Source: UBA7672 sp036733305 (GTDB lineage Bacteria > Pseudomonadota > Alphaproteobacteria > Caulobacterales > Hyphomonadaceae). Taken from it: DNA of 64,000 bases. Below are positions 51,245-60,036 of the stretch, in pieces. Within the stretch, counting starts at the first letter, position 1; each line of letters begins with the position of its first letter. A program made the translations under genes and the position numbers. The notes under the pieces were generated by a model, which did no database searches, was not told the origin of the DNA, and saw only the letters and a list, made by a program, of their open reading frames with translations. The DNA lies in contig DAINAT010000003.1 of the NCBI GenBank assembly GCA_036733305.1, positions 1-64,000 of the forward strand. Direction: 5' to 3'.

Positions 51245-51994
51245 TCAGCCCGCCAGACGGGCCATTTCTTCGTCCGAAATCTCGTAATTCCCGTAGACGT
51301 TCTGAACGTCGTCACAATCCTCGAGCTCTTCGAGCATCTTCATCAGCTTCTCGGCATTTTCGCCTTCGACCTGCACCGTGTTGAGCGGCTTCCAGATCAG
51401 CGCGGTCGAGGTCGCAGCAACCTTGATCTTGCCTTCGAGGGCGGAGGCGACTTCGGCGAGATCCGAACGCGCTGTGTAGATATAGTGGCCCTCGGCATCG
51501 CTGGAGACGTCGCTGGCGCCTGCATCGAGGGCTGCTTCCATGATCACGTCTTCCGTGCCCGCCTCCGGCGGATAGACGATCTCGCCGACATTCTCGAAGC
51601 CAGACGACACGGCGCCGGTCTGGCCCAGGTTGCCGCCATGGTGGGTGAAGGAAGTGCGCACATCGGTCGCCGCGCGGTTCTTGTTGTCGGTCGAGCACTC
51701 GACGATCAGGCCGACGCCGCCCGGTGCGAAGCCCTCATAGCGGATCGCTTCGTAGTTGGCGCCATCGCCGCCGGCGCCCTTGTCGATCGCGCGCTGGATG
51801 TTGTCCTTCGGCATCGAGGCGGCCTTCGCGTTGTTCACGGCCAGACGCAGGCGCGGGTTGAAGTTCACATCCGCCATGCCGGTTTTTGCCGCCACGGTGA
51901 TCTCTTTCGCCAGTTTGGAGAACAGCTTCGCCTTGGCTTTGTCGGCCTTGCCCTTGCGATGCTGGATGTTGGCCCATTTGCTGTGACCGGCCAT
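51245..51994 (-). CDS. YebC/PmpR family regulator (TACO1-like)
   Basis: The 249-residue protein starts with the invariant MAGHSKWANIQHRKGKADKA and continues with RLRLAVNNAKAASMPKDNI and GPGGVGLIVE-type stretches (GFAPGGVGLIVECSTDN). The family was annotated as transcription regulators; recent work links members to translation of proline-rich stretches. It stands alone on the minus strand. Confidence 0.95.
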   Translation of the reverse strand: MAGHSKWANIQHRKGKADKAKAKLFSKLAKEITVAAKTGMADVNFNPRLRLAVNNAKAASMPKDNIQRAIDKGAGGDGANYEAIRYEGFAPGGVGLIVECSTDNKNRAATDVRTSFTHHGGNLGQTGAVSSGFENVGEIVYPPEAGTEDVIMEAALDAGASDVSSDAEGHYIYTARSDLAEVASALEGKIKVAATSTALIWKPLNTVQVEGENAEKLMKMLEELEDCDDVQNVYGNYEISDEEMARLAG

Positions 51995-52163
51995 GGGGGC
52001 CCTTTCCGTGACGTTCGAGTGACGTTGAAGGGGCCCGAATAGCCGAGAGCCCCCTTGCCCGGCAAGTCATCCGACAATTGGATACTTTCTGACAGCATTT
52101 TCAGTAGCTTCCAGCGCCCCGCGCCCTACCTTGCCGCAAGAGGACATCACAGGGAGACACTCA

Positions 52164-52685
52164 ATGAAATTCGTTATGGCCGCAGCTGCTGCTGCGCTGA
52201 TGCTTTCTGCATGCAGTGGCGAGAATGCCGCCGCACCGACCGATGGCGCGACCCCGGCAGCGGGAACGCCTGCCGCAGCTCCGGCAGCCGCGGGTAACCC
52301 GATGAACGGCCCGATCGCCGGCGAATGGGAAGCGACAATCACCGCTGGCGGCATGACCGTACCGGCGGCCAAGATCTGCTACGACAGGCGGATCACGATG
52401 GAAGAAGCTCAGAAGATGCAACAGGGTGCTGGCGTCACCTGCACCGAGGAAACCAATGCACCTGACGGCAAATCCGGCCATTCCGTCTGCACTATGCAGG
52501 GTATGAAAATCACCAGCGACTACAAAGTCACCGGCGATTTCAACACGGCGTACACGATGGACGTGACCGCTTCGATCGATCCGGCTCCTCCGGGAATGCC
52601 TAACCCGTCCACGACATCGATCAAAATGACCTATGTTGGACCCCAATGCGCGCCCGAGACGCCCAAGGCGACGCCCGCTCAATAG
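52164..52685 (+). CDS. DUF3617-type lipoprotein
   Basis: The 173-residue product has a lipobox LMLSAC (Cys15) followed by an Ala/Pro-rich linker and a domain of the DUF3617 type (GEWEATITAGGMTVPAAKICY, CTEETNAPDGKSGHSVCTMQG, DYKVTGDFNTAYTMDVTAS). The conserved Cys residues probably form disulfides. The ATG at 52164 follows GGGAGAC and opens the signal peptide. Confidence 0.8.
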   Translation: MKFVMAAAAAALMLSACSGENAAAPTDGATPAAGTPAAAPAAAGNPMNGPIAGEWEATITAGGMTVPAAKICYDRRITMEEAQKMQQGAGVTCTEETNAPDGKSGHSVCTMQGMKITSDYKVTGDFNTAYTMDVTASIDPAPPGMPNPSTTSIKMTYVGPQCAPETPKATPAQ

Positions 52686-52726
52686 CAGGGCTTACCCTTT
52701 CGCCCTTCGGGGGAGTTCGCAAAATG

Positions 52727-52754
52727 GCGGCGGCAGGTCTATACCTGCCGCCGC
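52727..52754 (+). terminator. 12-bp perfect hairpin between the DUF3617 and tesB genes
   Basis: GCGGCGGCAGGT... pairs fully with ACCTGCCGCCGC around CTAT. It lies 42 bp after the lipoprotein stop and 35 bp before the tesB start. The T-run after it is weak (TTGCCGTTTC), so it may terminate partially or protect the upstream mRNA. Confidence 0.55.
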
Positions 52755-52788
52755 TTGCCGTTTCGGGGTCACCCCAAGGATACCGCCT

Positions 52789-53685
52789 ATGACTGACGCC
52801 GCCCCGCCCCCCGAAGATCCGGTCGCCGACCTGGTTTCGCTGCTCGACCTTGAACGGATCGAGATGAACCTGTTCCGCGGCCAGTCCCCGGACGATGGTG
52901 TAAAGCGCGTCTTCGGCGGTCAGGTCATCGCGCAAGCGCTCGTCGCCGCCTACCGCACGATCGAGAACCGCGTCTGTCACTCCCTGCATTCCTATTTCAT
53001 CCGCCCCGGCGATCCGACCGTGCCGATCCTCTACGAGGTTGACCGCGCCCGCGATGGCAAGAGCTTCACCACCCGCCGGGTCGTCGCAATTCAGCACGGC
53101 GAGCAGATCTTCAACCTCGCAGCTTCCTTCCAGGTGCCGGAGCACGGCTTCACTCACCAATCGCCCATGCCTGAGACCAAGAAGCCCGACGAGCTGAAAA
53201 GCGAGGATGAACTTCGGGCGATGGCGAAGGACCATATCCCGAAGGAATTCCAGAAGCATTTCTCGCGCCCGCGTCCAATCGAACTGAAGCCCGTCGATCC
53301 GCGCCAGATGATCTCGCCGGCCAAGACCGAACCCAAAAAGCAGATGTGGCTGCGCTCGCGTGGCAAGATCGACCCGAACAACATCGCGCTTCAGCAATGC
53401 CTGCTGGCCTACGCCTCCGACATGGGCATCCTCGACACCTCGACCAAACCACATGGCGTCAACTGGTTCACCGGCGGCGTGCAGATGGCGTCGCTCGACC
53501 ATTCCATGTGGTTCCACGAGCCGTTCGATATTTCGAACTGGCTGCTCTACACGATGGACTCGCCCTCGGCCTCCGGCGCACGCGGCTTCAACCGTGGCGA
53601 GGTCTTTACGCAAGCAGGCACGCTCGTCGCTTCGGTGACTCAGGAAGGCCTGATGCGCCCCCGAGAACCGAAGTTCAAGAACTAG
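52789..53685 (+). CDS. tesB: Acyl-CoA thioesterase II TesB
   Basis: The 298-residue double-hotdog enzyme hydrolyses acyl-CoA to free acid and CoA. It has VFGGQVIAQALVAAYRT, HSLHSYFIRPGDPTVPILYEVD and the catalytic-Asp region ASLDHSMWFHEPFDISNWLLY with SPSASGARGFNRGEVF. The start MTDAAPPPED is chosen because the frame upstream runs through the hairpin. Confidence 0.94.
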   Translation: MTDAAPPPEDPVADLVSLLDLERIEMNLFRGQSPDDGVKRVFGGQVIAQALVAAYRTIENRVCHSLHSYFIRPGDPTVPILYEVDRARDGKSFTTRRVVAIQHGEQIFNLAASFQVPEHGFTHQSPMPETKKPDELKSEDELRAMAKDHIPKEFQKHFSRPRPIELKPVDPRQMISPAKTEPKKQMWLRSRGKIDPNNIALQQCLLAYASDMGILDTSTKPHGVNWFTGGVQMASLDHSMWFHEPFDISNWLLYTMDSPSASGARGFNRGEVFTQAGTLVASVTQEGLMRPREPKFKN

Positions 53686-53804
53686 GACCAGATCCCGGAC
53701 ACACGGTCTGACGCAGAGTCACATCGCCGCGCCGTCGTGGCGCCGTGAGGCATGGATCGCAGCACGCGAACATGGTTCAGTATCCGCGGGGCCCGGAGAC
53801 CGGC

Positions 53805-54704
53805 ATGACTGTAGTTGGCGCATTCACATCCGTTGCAGTCTTTGCACTCGTTGCAGCCTGCAGCGGTCCGCCTGCCAGCACCGAGATCGTTGCGGTTACG
53901 CAATCGGAACCAACCACCACGGTCTCCAACTTCGCGCGTCCAGTACAGCCGACTCAAGAAGCCGTCGCCGGCCCGAACAATGAAGAACCCGCCCCGCCCG
54001 CTGCATCGCCGGAGCCGCAGGACGCTTCCTCAACGAGTCATGTTCCGCTCAAATACCTGATCGGCGATGTCGATCCGTCAAAGGATTCCAAGTTCGCAAA
54101 AATCCCGGAGAAGTATCTCGGAGGCAGCCGCGCGTGGGGCCACAAGGATGCAGTCGCCGCCTTCGTGCGCATGGCGGAAGACGCAGAGGCGAACGGCTAC
54201 AAGTTGAAAGCTGTCTCGGCCTTCAGGTCGTTCTCGGACCAGAAGAGAATTTGGGAAGACAAGTGGACAGGCAAGACGCTGGTCGGCGGAAAGAAGCTGC
54301 CCGTCTCCGCGCCCGATCCGAAAGCCCGCGCCGCCAAGATTCTCGAATTCTCATCCATGCCGGCCACCTCACGCCACCACTGGGGCACGGACTTCGACAT
54401 CAACAATCTGAACAACAGCTACTTCGCCACCAAAGACGGCAAGCGGATCTATGACTGGCTGACCACGCACGCGCCGCAATACGGCTTCTGCCAGGTCTAT
54501 TCCGCCAAGGGCGCCGATCGCTCGACCGGCTATGAAGAAGAAAAATGGCACTGGTCCTACATGCCGGTCGCATCCTGGTATCTGAAACAGTACCCCATCG
54601 ATGTCGGCTATGAGCGCATCACCGGCTTTGAAGGCGCAACCGCCGCCAAGGACATCGACGTCATCAAGAACTACGTCCAAGGGATCAACCCCGAGTGCAA
54701 GTAG
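53805..54704 (+). CDS. Lipoprotein M15-family D,D/L,D-carboxypeptidase (VanY-like)
   Basis: The 299-residue product has a lipobox LVAAC, a Pro/Ala-rich linker (about residues 45-85) and a zinc peptidase domain. Zinc ligands and catalytic Glu are seen in SRHHWGTDFDI and EEEKWHWSYMP, with AVSAFRSFSDQKRIW upstream. It trims terminal D-Ala or related bonds of peptidoglycan stem peptides. The start at 53805 follows GGAGAC; longer starts would hide the signal. Confidence 0.88.
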   Translation: MTVVGAFTSVAVFALVAACSGPPASTEIVAVTQSEPTTTVSNFARPVQPTQEAVAGPNNEEPAPPAASPEPQDASSTSHVPLKYLIGDVDPSKDSKFAKIPEKYLGGSRAWGHKDAVAAFVRMAEDAEANGYKLKAVSAFRSFSDQKRIWEDKWTGKTLVGGKKLPVSAPDPKARAAKILEFSSMPATSRHHWGTDFDINNLNNSYFATKDGKRIYDWLTTHAPQYGFCQVYSAKGADRSTGYEEEKWHWSYMPVASWYLKQYPIDVGYERITGFEGATAAKDIDVIKNYVQGINPECK

Positions 54705-54750
54705 GCTTCTGAGGCCTGTTGCCGGCGCGGGACTATGCTAGACGGCGCGC

Positions 54751-56508
54751 ATGCCGCGCTTGCCTCCCCTTCCCGATCTCGACTGGCCTGACAGCCAGAA
54801 CAGCGCCGCGCCGTTCGCGCGCGATATCGGTGATGTCTACTTCTCCGGCGAAGGTCTCTCCGAAAAACGGGCCGTCTTCCTCGGCGGCTGCGGCCTGCCC
54901 GAAGGCTGGAGCGGGCGCGAGAGCTTCACGGTCGGCGAACTCGGCTTCGGCACTGGCCTCAACCTGCTCGCGCTGTGGGATCTGTGGCGACAACATCGCC
55001 CCTCGCCCACCGCACGGCTGAACTACCTGTCCTTCGAAGGCATGCTGATCGGGCGCGAAGACGCATCGCGCATCCACGCAGCATGGCCTGAGCTGGCTGA
55101 TCTGGCGCAACAACTTCGCGCGCACTGGCCAAACAGGGCGCGCGGCATTCAGCGCATCCACCTGCCGGATAACATCACGCTCACACTCGTCATCGACGAC
55201 ATCGCCGCTTCCATTCCGCAAGTGAAGGCGAGCGTTGATGCATGGTTCCTTGACGGCTTCGCGCCGTCAAAGAACCCCGCCATGTGGTCAGCCGAAACGC
55301 TCACACATGTCGCCCGCCTATCCGCTGTCAATGCACGCGCCTCGACCTACACAGTGGCGGGCGACGTCCGGCGCAGCCTCGAAGCCGCGGGCTTCAGCGT
55401 CGCCAAGATGCCTGGACATGGGCGCAAGAAGGAACGCCTGGAAGCGCGTCTGATCGCATCGCGCCCACCGCACCTAACGCCGCCCCGGCGCGTCGCCATC
55501 ATAGGTGCGGGCATTGCGGGTGCGTGCACGGCCAATGCCTTCCTGCGTCGCGGCTGCGACGTGACTGTGATCGACAAGGGCCCAGCGCCCGGCACGGCCG
55601 CGAGCGGCAACCCGATCGCGTTGGTCATGCCTCGCCTCGACGCTGCAGATAGCGCGACTGCACGAGCACTGGTGGAAGCATGGCTTTATGCGCGCCGTTT
55701 CTACCAAAACCTTGGTGCAGATGCAGCACAGCCGCTCGACGCCCTCCACCTGCCCCGTGGCGAGAAGGAACAACAACGCTTCGCCAAATTGCTCGCCGAC
55801 CCGCCACTCGACAGCGACATCCTGCAAGCATCCGGCGACGGCCTTCGCCACATCGGCGCGATCGCGGTCCGCCCGGCCAATGCCCTGCCCCGGCTACTCG
55901 ATGGCGCCAGCTTTCGGCCCAACACGCCGATCAACTCGCTCGCCGATATCGATGCCGACCTTATCGTAGTGTGCGCCGGCATCGGCTTGGTTGACCTCGA
56001 CAGAAGCGCCCCGGCCCTCGCCGGCCGCCTCGGCCAGGTGGAATCGATGCCAACTTCCGGCGTGCCGTCGGCTATCGCAGATGGCGGCTATGCGGTGCAG
56101 GCTTTTGACACGCTGGTGTTCGGCGCAACATTCGAAGCCGCTAATGGCGAGCCGCAAGTCACCGACGCCGCCCGCCTTCACAATCTCGAAATCCTCGCCC
56201 GCCTTCGCCCGGATGTTGTGACGACCGAGATTGCATCCCGCGCAGCCATCCGAGCCACCACGCAGGATCGCATGCCATTCGCCGGACCCGCGCCACATAA
56301 CGAAAAGGCGCCGGACGGCACTCCGGCGCCTCTCAGTCCCTACCGCCTCATCGGCGGCCTCGGCTCGCGCGGCTTTTTATGGGCGCCGCTTCTTGCCGAG
56401 CTGGTCGCTTCGGAAGCCTTCGGCGACCCCTCACCCGTTGAGACGAGCGTTGCCGAATGCCTTGAACCCGGGCGATTTCAAGCCCGCGCCGCCCGGCGCG
56501 GTCGATAA
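54751..56508 (+). CDS. mnmC: tRNA modification bifunctional enzyme MnmC
   Basis: MnmC completes mnm5s2U34 at the tRNA wobble position. The 585-residue product has an N-terminal SAM-dependent methyltransferase (about 1-235: VGELGFGTGLNLLALW, WFLDGFAPSKNPAMWS) and a C-terminal FAD oxidoreductase (about 245-580: VAIIGAGIAGACTANAF, RDGRMPFAGPAP-like RATTQDRMPFAGP, GGLGSRGFLWAPLLAELVAS). Domain order matches the family. It converges with the psp tail gene, with 12 bp between. Confidence 0.93.
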   Translation: MPRLPPLPDLDWPDSQNSAAPFARDIGDVYFSGEGLSEKRAVFLGGCGLPEGWSGRESFTVGELGFGTGLNLLALWDLWRQHRPSPTARLNYLSFEGMLIGREDASRIHAAWPELADLAQQLRAHWPNRARGIQRIHLPDNITLTLVIDDIAASIPQVKASVDAWFLDGFAPSKNPAMWSAETLTHVARLSAVNARASTYTVAGDVRRSLEAAGFSVAKMPGHGRKKERLEARLIASRPPHLTPPRRVAIIGAGIAGACTANAFLRRGCDVTVIDKGPAPGTAASGNPIALVMPRLDAADSATARALVEAWLYARRFYQNLGADAAQPLDALHLPRGEKEQQRFAKLLADPPLDSDILQASGDGLRHIGAIAVRPANALPRLLDGASFRPNTPINSLADIDADLIVVCAGIGLVDLDRSAPALAGRLGQVESMPTSGVPSAIADGGYAVQAFDTLVFGATFEAANGEPQVTDAARLHNLEILARLRPDVVTTEIASRAAIRATTQDRMPFAGPAPHNEKAPDGTPAPLSPYRLIGGLGSRGFLWAPLLAELVASEAFGDPSPVETSVAECLEPGRFQARAARRGR

Positions 56509-56520
56509 CTGTCCCGCGCC

Positions 56521-56802
56521 TTAGTAGCGGGAGCTCGTTTCCGTCTGGCGCAGGCGCTCGATCTCGTCGGCTAGCCTGCGATCATCGTCCGTCACCAGCT
56601 TCTCCAGTACGCGGACGCGCTCTCTCAGCTTGCCGATCTCGCTGTGCATCTCACCAACCACGCCACGCAGCTGCTCGGTTTCCTCGCCGTACCCGTATGC
56701 TCGCGTTTTCATTCGGACGCGTTCTGTCTTCATGCCGCCGGTGATGGCTTTCGCGATCGTGCCGACGATAATCACCGCAAGAACAAACTCGAAAAAGCCC
56801 AT
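56521..56802 (-). CDS. PspB-like small membrane protein 1 (psp operon tail)
   Basis: The 93-residue product has one N-terminal membrane helix (FEFVLAVIIVGTIAKAI) then a coiled coil ending in RVRVLEKLVTDDDRRLADEI. This closely repeats motifs of the three other single-helix genes upstream and resembles the PspB C-terminus. It is the last gene of the series, 11 bp after its neighbour. Confidence 0.8.
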   Translation of the reverse strand: MGFFEFVLAVIIVGTIAKAITGGMKTERVRMKTRAYGYGEETEQLRGVVGEMHSEIGKLRERVRVLEKLVTDDDRRLADEIERLRQTETSSRY

Positions 56803-56813
56803 TGCGCCCTCCT

Positions 56814-57080
56814 CTATCGCCGCGCGTCTTCAGCGCGCAGGCGCTCGATCTCACCGGCGAGCTTACGATCATCATCCGTCATCAGCCGCTCCAGAACCGC
56901 GACGCGATCCTTGAGGCGGTGCAGCTCGGCCATCACCTCGCCATTGGCTGCATCGGAGCTGCGCGTTTCGCGCATCATGTCGAGTTTCATCTTCTGCGAC
57001 TTGATCAGGTAACCGCACACGACGGCGATGATGCCGCACATGATGCCCATGATCGGGATCAGGATGCCAATCGAGTTCAT
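56814..57080 (-). CDS. PspB-like small membrane protein 2
   Basis: The 88-residue product has a membrane helix at residues 4-25 (IGILIPIMGIMCGIIAVVCG) and a coiled-coil tail with RVAVLERLMTDDDRKLAGEI. It is clearly paralogous to the genes on either side. It lies 4 bp after the preceding stop. Confidence 0.8.
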   Translation of the reverse strand: MNSIGILIPIMGIMCGIIAVVCGYLIKSQKMKLDMMRETRSSDAANGEVMAELHRLKDRVAVLERLMTDDDRKLAGEIERLRAEDARR

Positions 57081-57084
57081 GCTT

Positions 57085-57366
57085 CTAGCCTCTCATCGTT
57101 TCCGCCGAGCGTAGACGCTCGATATCGCTCGCCAGCTTGCTATCGTCGTCCGTCGCCAGCCGTTCCAGAACCTGCACGCGCTCGCGCAGTCCTGCCATTT
57201 CCGTTTGCGTCGCCGCCAGCATCTGTCCCATGCGCTGGAAGTCCGCGCCGCCGGTGGCTTTCATCGCCATGCGCTTTTCCTCGTGCGCCAGGCCCCATTT
57301 CACTATGAGCAGTGAAAAGCCCAGCACCACCAGAACGATGACGACAACCATGGTCGCGATATCCAT
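57085..57366 (-). CDS. PspB-like small membrane protein 3
   Basis: The 93-residue product has an N-terminal helix (MVVVIVLVVLGFSLLIV) and the repeated tail RVQVLERLATDDDSKLASDI. Four bp or less separate it from both neighbours, so translation is probably coupled along the series. Confidence 0.8.
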   Translation of the reverse strand: MDIATMVVVIVLVVLGFSLLIVKWGLAHEEKRMAMKATGGADFQRMGQMLAATQTEMAGLRERVQVLERLATDDDSKLASDIERLRSAETMRG

Positions 57367-57369
57367 CGC

Positions 57370-57744
57370 CTAGTCCCCCAGTCCGCGCAGCTTCTCGATC
57401 TCGGCTGCAAGCCAGCGTTCGTCATCAACAGCAAGCTTCTCAAGCACGATCACGCGCTCGCTCAGCGACGAGATGATGCGCTCCATGTCAGCAATCTTCG
57501 CTTTCAGCTCCGCGACTTCGGAAGCAGGCTGCGGCGAAGGCGTCGCGCCATGCGTTTCGCCGAAGCCCCAGTGTTTCATGCTGTCGCGATCGAGGCCCCA
57601 GAATTTCGAATCGCCGAAATGGCCCCAGTCGCCGCGGCTGGCGTGACGCGCAGCTCGTCGCGCACGCCAGGCAGCGCGCTTGGCTTCGCGGCTCATGCGC
57701 CAGGCGTCGTGGCGTTTTGCGAACTGATCGTCAGAGCAATGCAT
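57370..57744 (-). CDS. Soluble coiled-coil member of the psp tail
   Basis: The 124-residue product lacks a membrane helix. Its N-terminal half is rich in Arg, Ala and Trp (AKRAAWRARRAARHASRGDW, KFWGLDRDSMKHWGF) and could bind lipid or nucleic acid. The C-terminal half repeats the family tail RVIVLEKLAVDDERWLAAEI. It may be a cytoplasmic partner for the membrane-bound relatives. Confidence 0.75.
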   Translation of the reverse strand: MHCSDDQFAKRHDAWRMSREAKRAAWRARRAARHASRGDWGHFGDSKFWGLDRDSMKHWGFGETHGATPSPQPASEVAELKAKIADMERIISSLSERVIVLEKLAVDDERWLAAEIEKLRGLGD

Positions 57745-57780
57745 TATGGCGTCCCTTCCCTTTCCCCTGGATCGTTGGGC

Positions 57781-57948
57781 TCAGTCGCGCAGTTTTTCGA
57801 TTTCCGCGGCGAGGCGCGCTTCCTCGTCCGTCTTGAGCTTGCCCATGACAATCGAGCGGTGATCGTCGCTCTGGACGAAGCGCTTGGCTGGCGTCGCCTG
57901 CTCGCGCAGTGCGGAGGCATCCTGGGGTTTCAGCTTGTCATCGACCAT
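57781..57948 (-). CDS. 55-residue member of the psp tail
   Basis: This short gene begins MVDDKLKPQDASALREQ and ends KLKTDEEARLAAEIEKLRD, the same final motif as its neighbours but without membrane helix or the preceding VLER segment. A GGGAG ribosome site precedes the ATG at 57948. It is easily missed by length cut-offs. Confidence 0.7.
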   Translation of the reverse strand: MVDDKLKPQDASALREQATPAKRFVQSDDHRSIVMGKLKTDEEARLAAEIEKLRD

Positions 57949-57977
57949 TCTGATCTCCCTTGTGTGTAGCGGCCCAG

Positions 57978-58235
57978 TCAGACCGGCGGACGGTCGCGGC
58001 GAAGATTGTCGATCTCGCGGGCGAGACGGCGATCGTCATCCGTCACAAGTCGCTCGAGCACGGCAACCCGGTCCGTCAGCTTGTCGATCTGCTGCTGCAT
58101 CGAGCCGATGATCGCTTCATCCTGCCCCGAACGGCCACGGAAAACTTCCGCGCGCTTCGACTTGCCCTGCTGCACGATCCAGACGACGGCGACGACCATT
58201 GCGAAGGGAGCGGCAACTGCGATAACGCCTTCCAT
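57978..58235 (-). CDS. PspB-like small membrane protein 4
   Basis: The 85-residue product has a membrane helix (VIAVAAPFAMVVAVVWIV), a short basic linker (KSKRAEVFRGR) and the tail RVAVLERLVTDDDRRLAREI. The start lies one base after the preceding stop. It is the most PspB-like of the tail proteins. Confidence 0.8.
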   Translation of the reverse strand: MEGVIAVAAPFAMVVAVVWIVQQGKSKRAEVFRGRSGQDEAIIGSMQQQIDKLTDRVAVLERLVTDDDRRLAREIDNLRRDRPPV

Positions 58236-58236
58236 C

Positions 58237-58482
58237 TTACACCCCCGTCGCGGTCAGTGACGCCGTCGGGCGCCAGTCGATGTTGAAATTGCAGTGCGGC
58301 GGACAGCCTCGCCAAGCGACACCCATGGTCAAGCCCTCATCGCCACCGCCAAACACAAGCGTCATCTCGCCAGCTTCGAGGTGAACCACGCCCAGGCGCG
58401 CGCCAATATAGACACCGGCCATGCCCGTGACGAGGAGCGCTGCAGCGCAGGCCAATCTGATCTGTAGGTCGCGTGCCATCAT
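58237..58482 (-). CDS. Small membrane-anchored protein in the psp operon
   Basis: The 81-residue product has a signal-anchor helix (ACAAALLVTGMAGVYIGA) and a compact extracytoplasmic beta domain with two Cys (WRGCPPHCNFNIDW) that could form a disulfide. It lacks the coiled-coil motif of its neighbours. GAGGGAC fits the second Met (58479) better than the first. An 8-bp GGGCGGCG hairpin (58529-58556) lies in the 88-bp gap before it. Confidence 0.7.
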   Translation of the reverse strand: MMARDLQIRLACAAALLVTGMAGVYIGARLGVVHLEAGEMTLVFGGGDEGLTMGVAWRGCPPHCNFNIDWRPTASLTATGV

Positions 58483-58570
58483 GTCCCTCTTTTGCTGGGG
58501 CTCTTGGTGGAGTGCTTGTAGAATGCGCGGGCGGCGTGGGAGGAGGTGCGCCGCCCGGCGCGAGGTAGCT

Positions 58571-58969
58571 CTAGCGGCTTTCGAGGTCGCGGAATTCGCG
58601 GCGGAGCTTCCACTCCTCGGATGTCACCGAGCGTTCCATCCGCGCCAACCGGTCGTCCATATCCTTGAACTTGTACCGGATGTTCGAGAAGGTTTCGCGC
58701 GGGCGGTCCGACACGGAAGTCCAGAAGCGTTCTTCATCCGCCGTCAGGTTGCGCGGGCGGTAAGGCTGGTAGGGCGTGATCGCCCAGATCACCAGATAGA
58801 TCGGGAAAACCCAACCGCCGCTGAAGAACAGGATGGCCGCCACGACGCGGACGACGGTCGGGTCCCAGCCCATCCGATCAGCGATCCCGCCGCAGACGCC
58901 GGCGATGACCTTGTCACGTGAACGGTAGAGCCGCTTGGGGTTCGGGGAGGAGATGTAATCGTCGCGCAT
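58571..58969 (-). CDS. pspC: Phage-shock protein PspC
   Basis: PspC is an inner-membrane sensor that with PspB releases PspF from PspA under envelope stress. The 132-residue product has the PspC domain (LYRSRDKVIAGVCGGIADRM, FFSGGWVFPIYLVIWAI) and a C-terminal helix DRLARMERSVTSEEWKLRRE related to the repeated motif of the tail proteins. Its start shares one base with the pspB stop. Confidence 0.93.
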   Translation of the reverse strand: MRDDYISSPNPKRLYRSRDKVIAGVCGGIADRMGWDPTVVRVVAAILFFSGGWVFPIYLVIWAITPYQPYRPRNLTADEERFWTSVSDRPRETFSNIRYKFKDMDDRLARMERSVTSEEWKLRREFRDLESR

Positions 58970-59238
58970 CAGTTGATGTCTCCACGGGTGGAGTGGGTCG
59001 GGCGAGGACGGGCCGGAGCAGCATCCGGTTCGATAAGGCGCTCGAGGGTCTCAATACGGCGTTCCATCGTGCGGGCGGAGCGCCAGAGGTCCTCGAGCAT
59101 CCTTTCATCGTCTTCGGTGAGGTTGCGGGCCGAGCGGTTCTTCGAGATGTAGTGCAGGATCATCCACGGAAGGATGACGAAGAGGCAGATGATGGCCACG
59201 AGGCCAAGGCTCATCCCAAAGATCGTCTCGACGTTCAT
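58969..59238 (-). CDS. pspB: Phage-shock protein PspB
   Basis: The 89-residue PspB has one membrane helix (GLVAIICLFVILPWMILHYI) and a coiled coil (DDERMLEDLWRSARTMERRI followed by ETLERLIEPD). It overlaps pspA and pspC by one base each (TAATG, TGATG). The C-terminal motif is the likely ancestor of the repeated element in the downstream small proteins. Confidence 0.92.
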   Translation of the reverse strand: MNVETIFGMSLGLVAIICLFVILPWMILHYISKNRSARNLTEDDERMLEDLWRSARTMERRIETLERLIEPDAAPARPRPTHSTRGDIN

Positions 59239-59957
59239 TACGCGCCCTCACCTTCGGACTTGCGACGCACCGGCGTCGGTGCGGGAGTTGCAGCCGGAGC
59301 AGCACCACCACGGCGACGTTTGATCTCGGCCAGTTCCTTCTCGATCGACTCTTCGGCGGCCAGTTCCTGGAACTGCGCTTCGAGCGAACGGTCGCCGACA
59401 TTGATGAGGTCGGCATAGGCTTCCATCTCGTCGACCTTGCGTTCGATCTGGCCGTAGCGGCGCATCGCCTCGTCGACCTTGTTGACCTCGATGCGCGAGC
59501 GCATCGCGATGCGGTGTTCGGCGGCTTCGCGGCGGACGACCAGCGCGCGATGTTTCGCTTTCGCTTCGTCCAGCTTGGCCTGCAGCTTCTCCAGATCGTC
59601 CTGGCGGCGGACCGACACTTCGTCGATCGCTTTCAGAGCCTGGCGGCGGCTGTCGATCTCACGCTCAGAGCGCTGCTTGGCGGAGAGGGCGCCGCGGGCG
59701 AGGTCTTCACGCCCCTTTTCCACGGCGAGCTCTGCTTTCGCCGTCCAGTCGAGACGGGTCTGCTCGAGTTGGACGATGTCGCGCTCGTATTCCTTCTTGT
59801 CCGCCATCGAGCGGGCCGCAGCGGAGCGGACCTCAACGAGGCAGTCTTCCATTTCCTGGATGATCAGCCGCGCGATCTTCTCGGGATCCTCGGCCTTGTC
59901 GAGCATCGAGTTGATGTTCGAGTTGATGATGTCGGACAGTCGGGAGAAAACGCCCAT
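59238..59957 (-). CDS. pspA: Phage-shock protein PspA
   Basis: PspA is a peripheral coiled-coil ESCRT-III-like protein that binds stressed membranes and inhibits PspF. The 239-residue product has the N-terminal amphipathic helix MGVFSRLSDIINSNINSMLD, LIIQEMEDCLVEVRSAAA and long coiled coils. A Pro/Ala-rich tail of about 25 residues is added beyond the usual end. The start follows GAAAGGTTCTGAT in the leader. Confidence 0.95.
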   Translation of the reverse strand: MGVFSRLSDIINSNINSMLDKAEDPEKIARLIIQEMEDCLVEVRSAAARSMADKKEYERDIVQLEQTRLDWTAKAELAVEKGREDLARGALSAKQRSEREIDSRRQALKAIDEVSVRRQDDLEKLQAKLDEAKAKHRALVVRREAAEHRIAMRSRIEVNKVDEAMRRYGQIERKVDEMEAYADLINVGDRSLEAQFQELAAEESIEKELAEIKRRRGGAAPAATPAPTPVRRKSEGEGA

Positions 59958-60036
59958 ATCAGAACCTTTCGTCGTAATCTTCTCGGGGGGATGGTCTTCT
60001 TGTTTTTCTTCAGTGTGCCGATGAAGAGAGTGGTCC

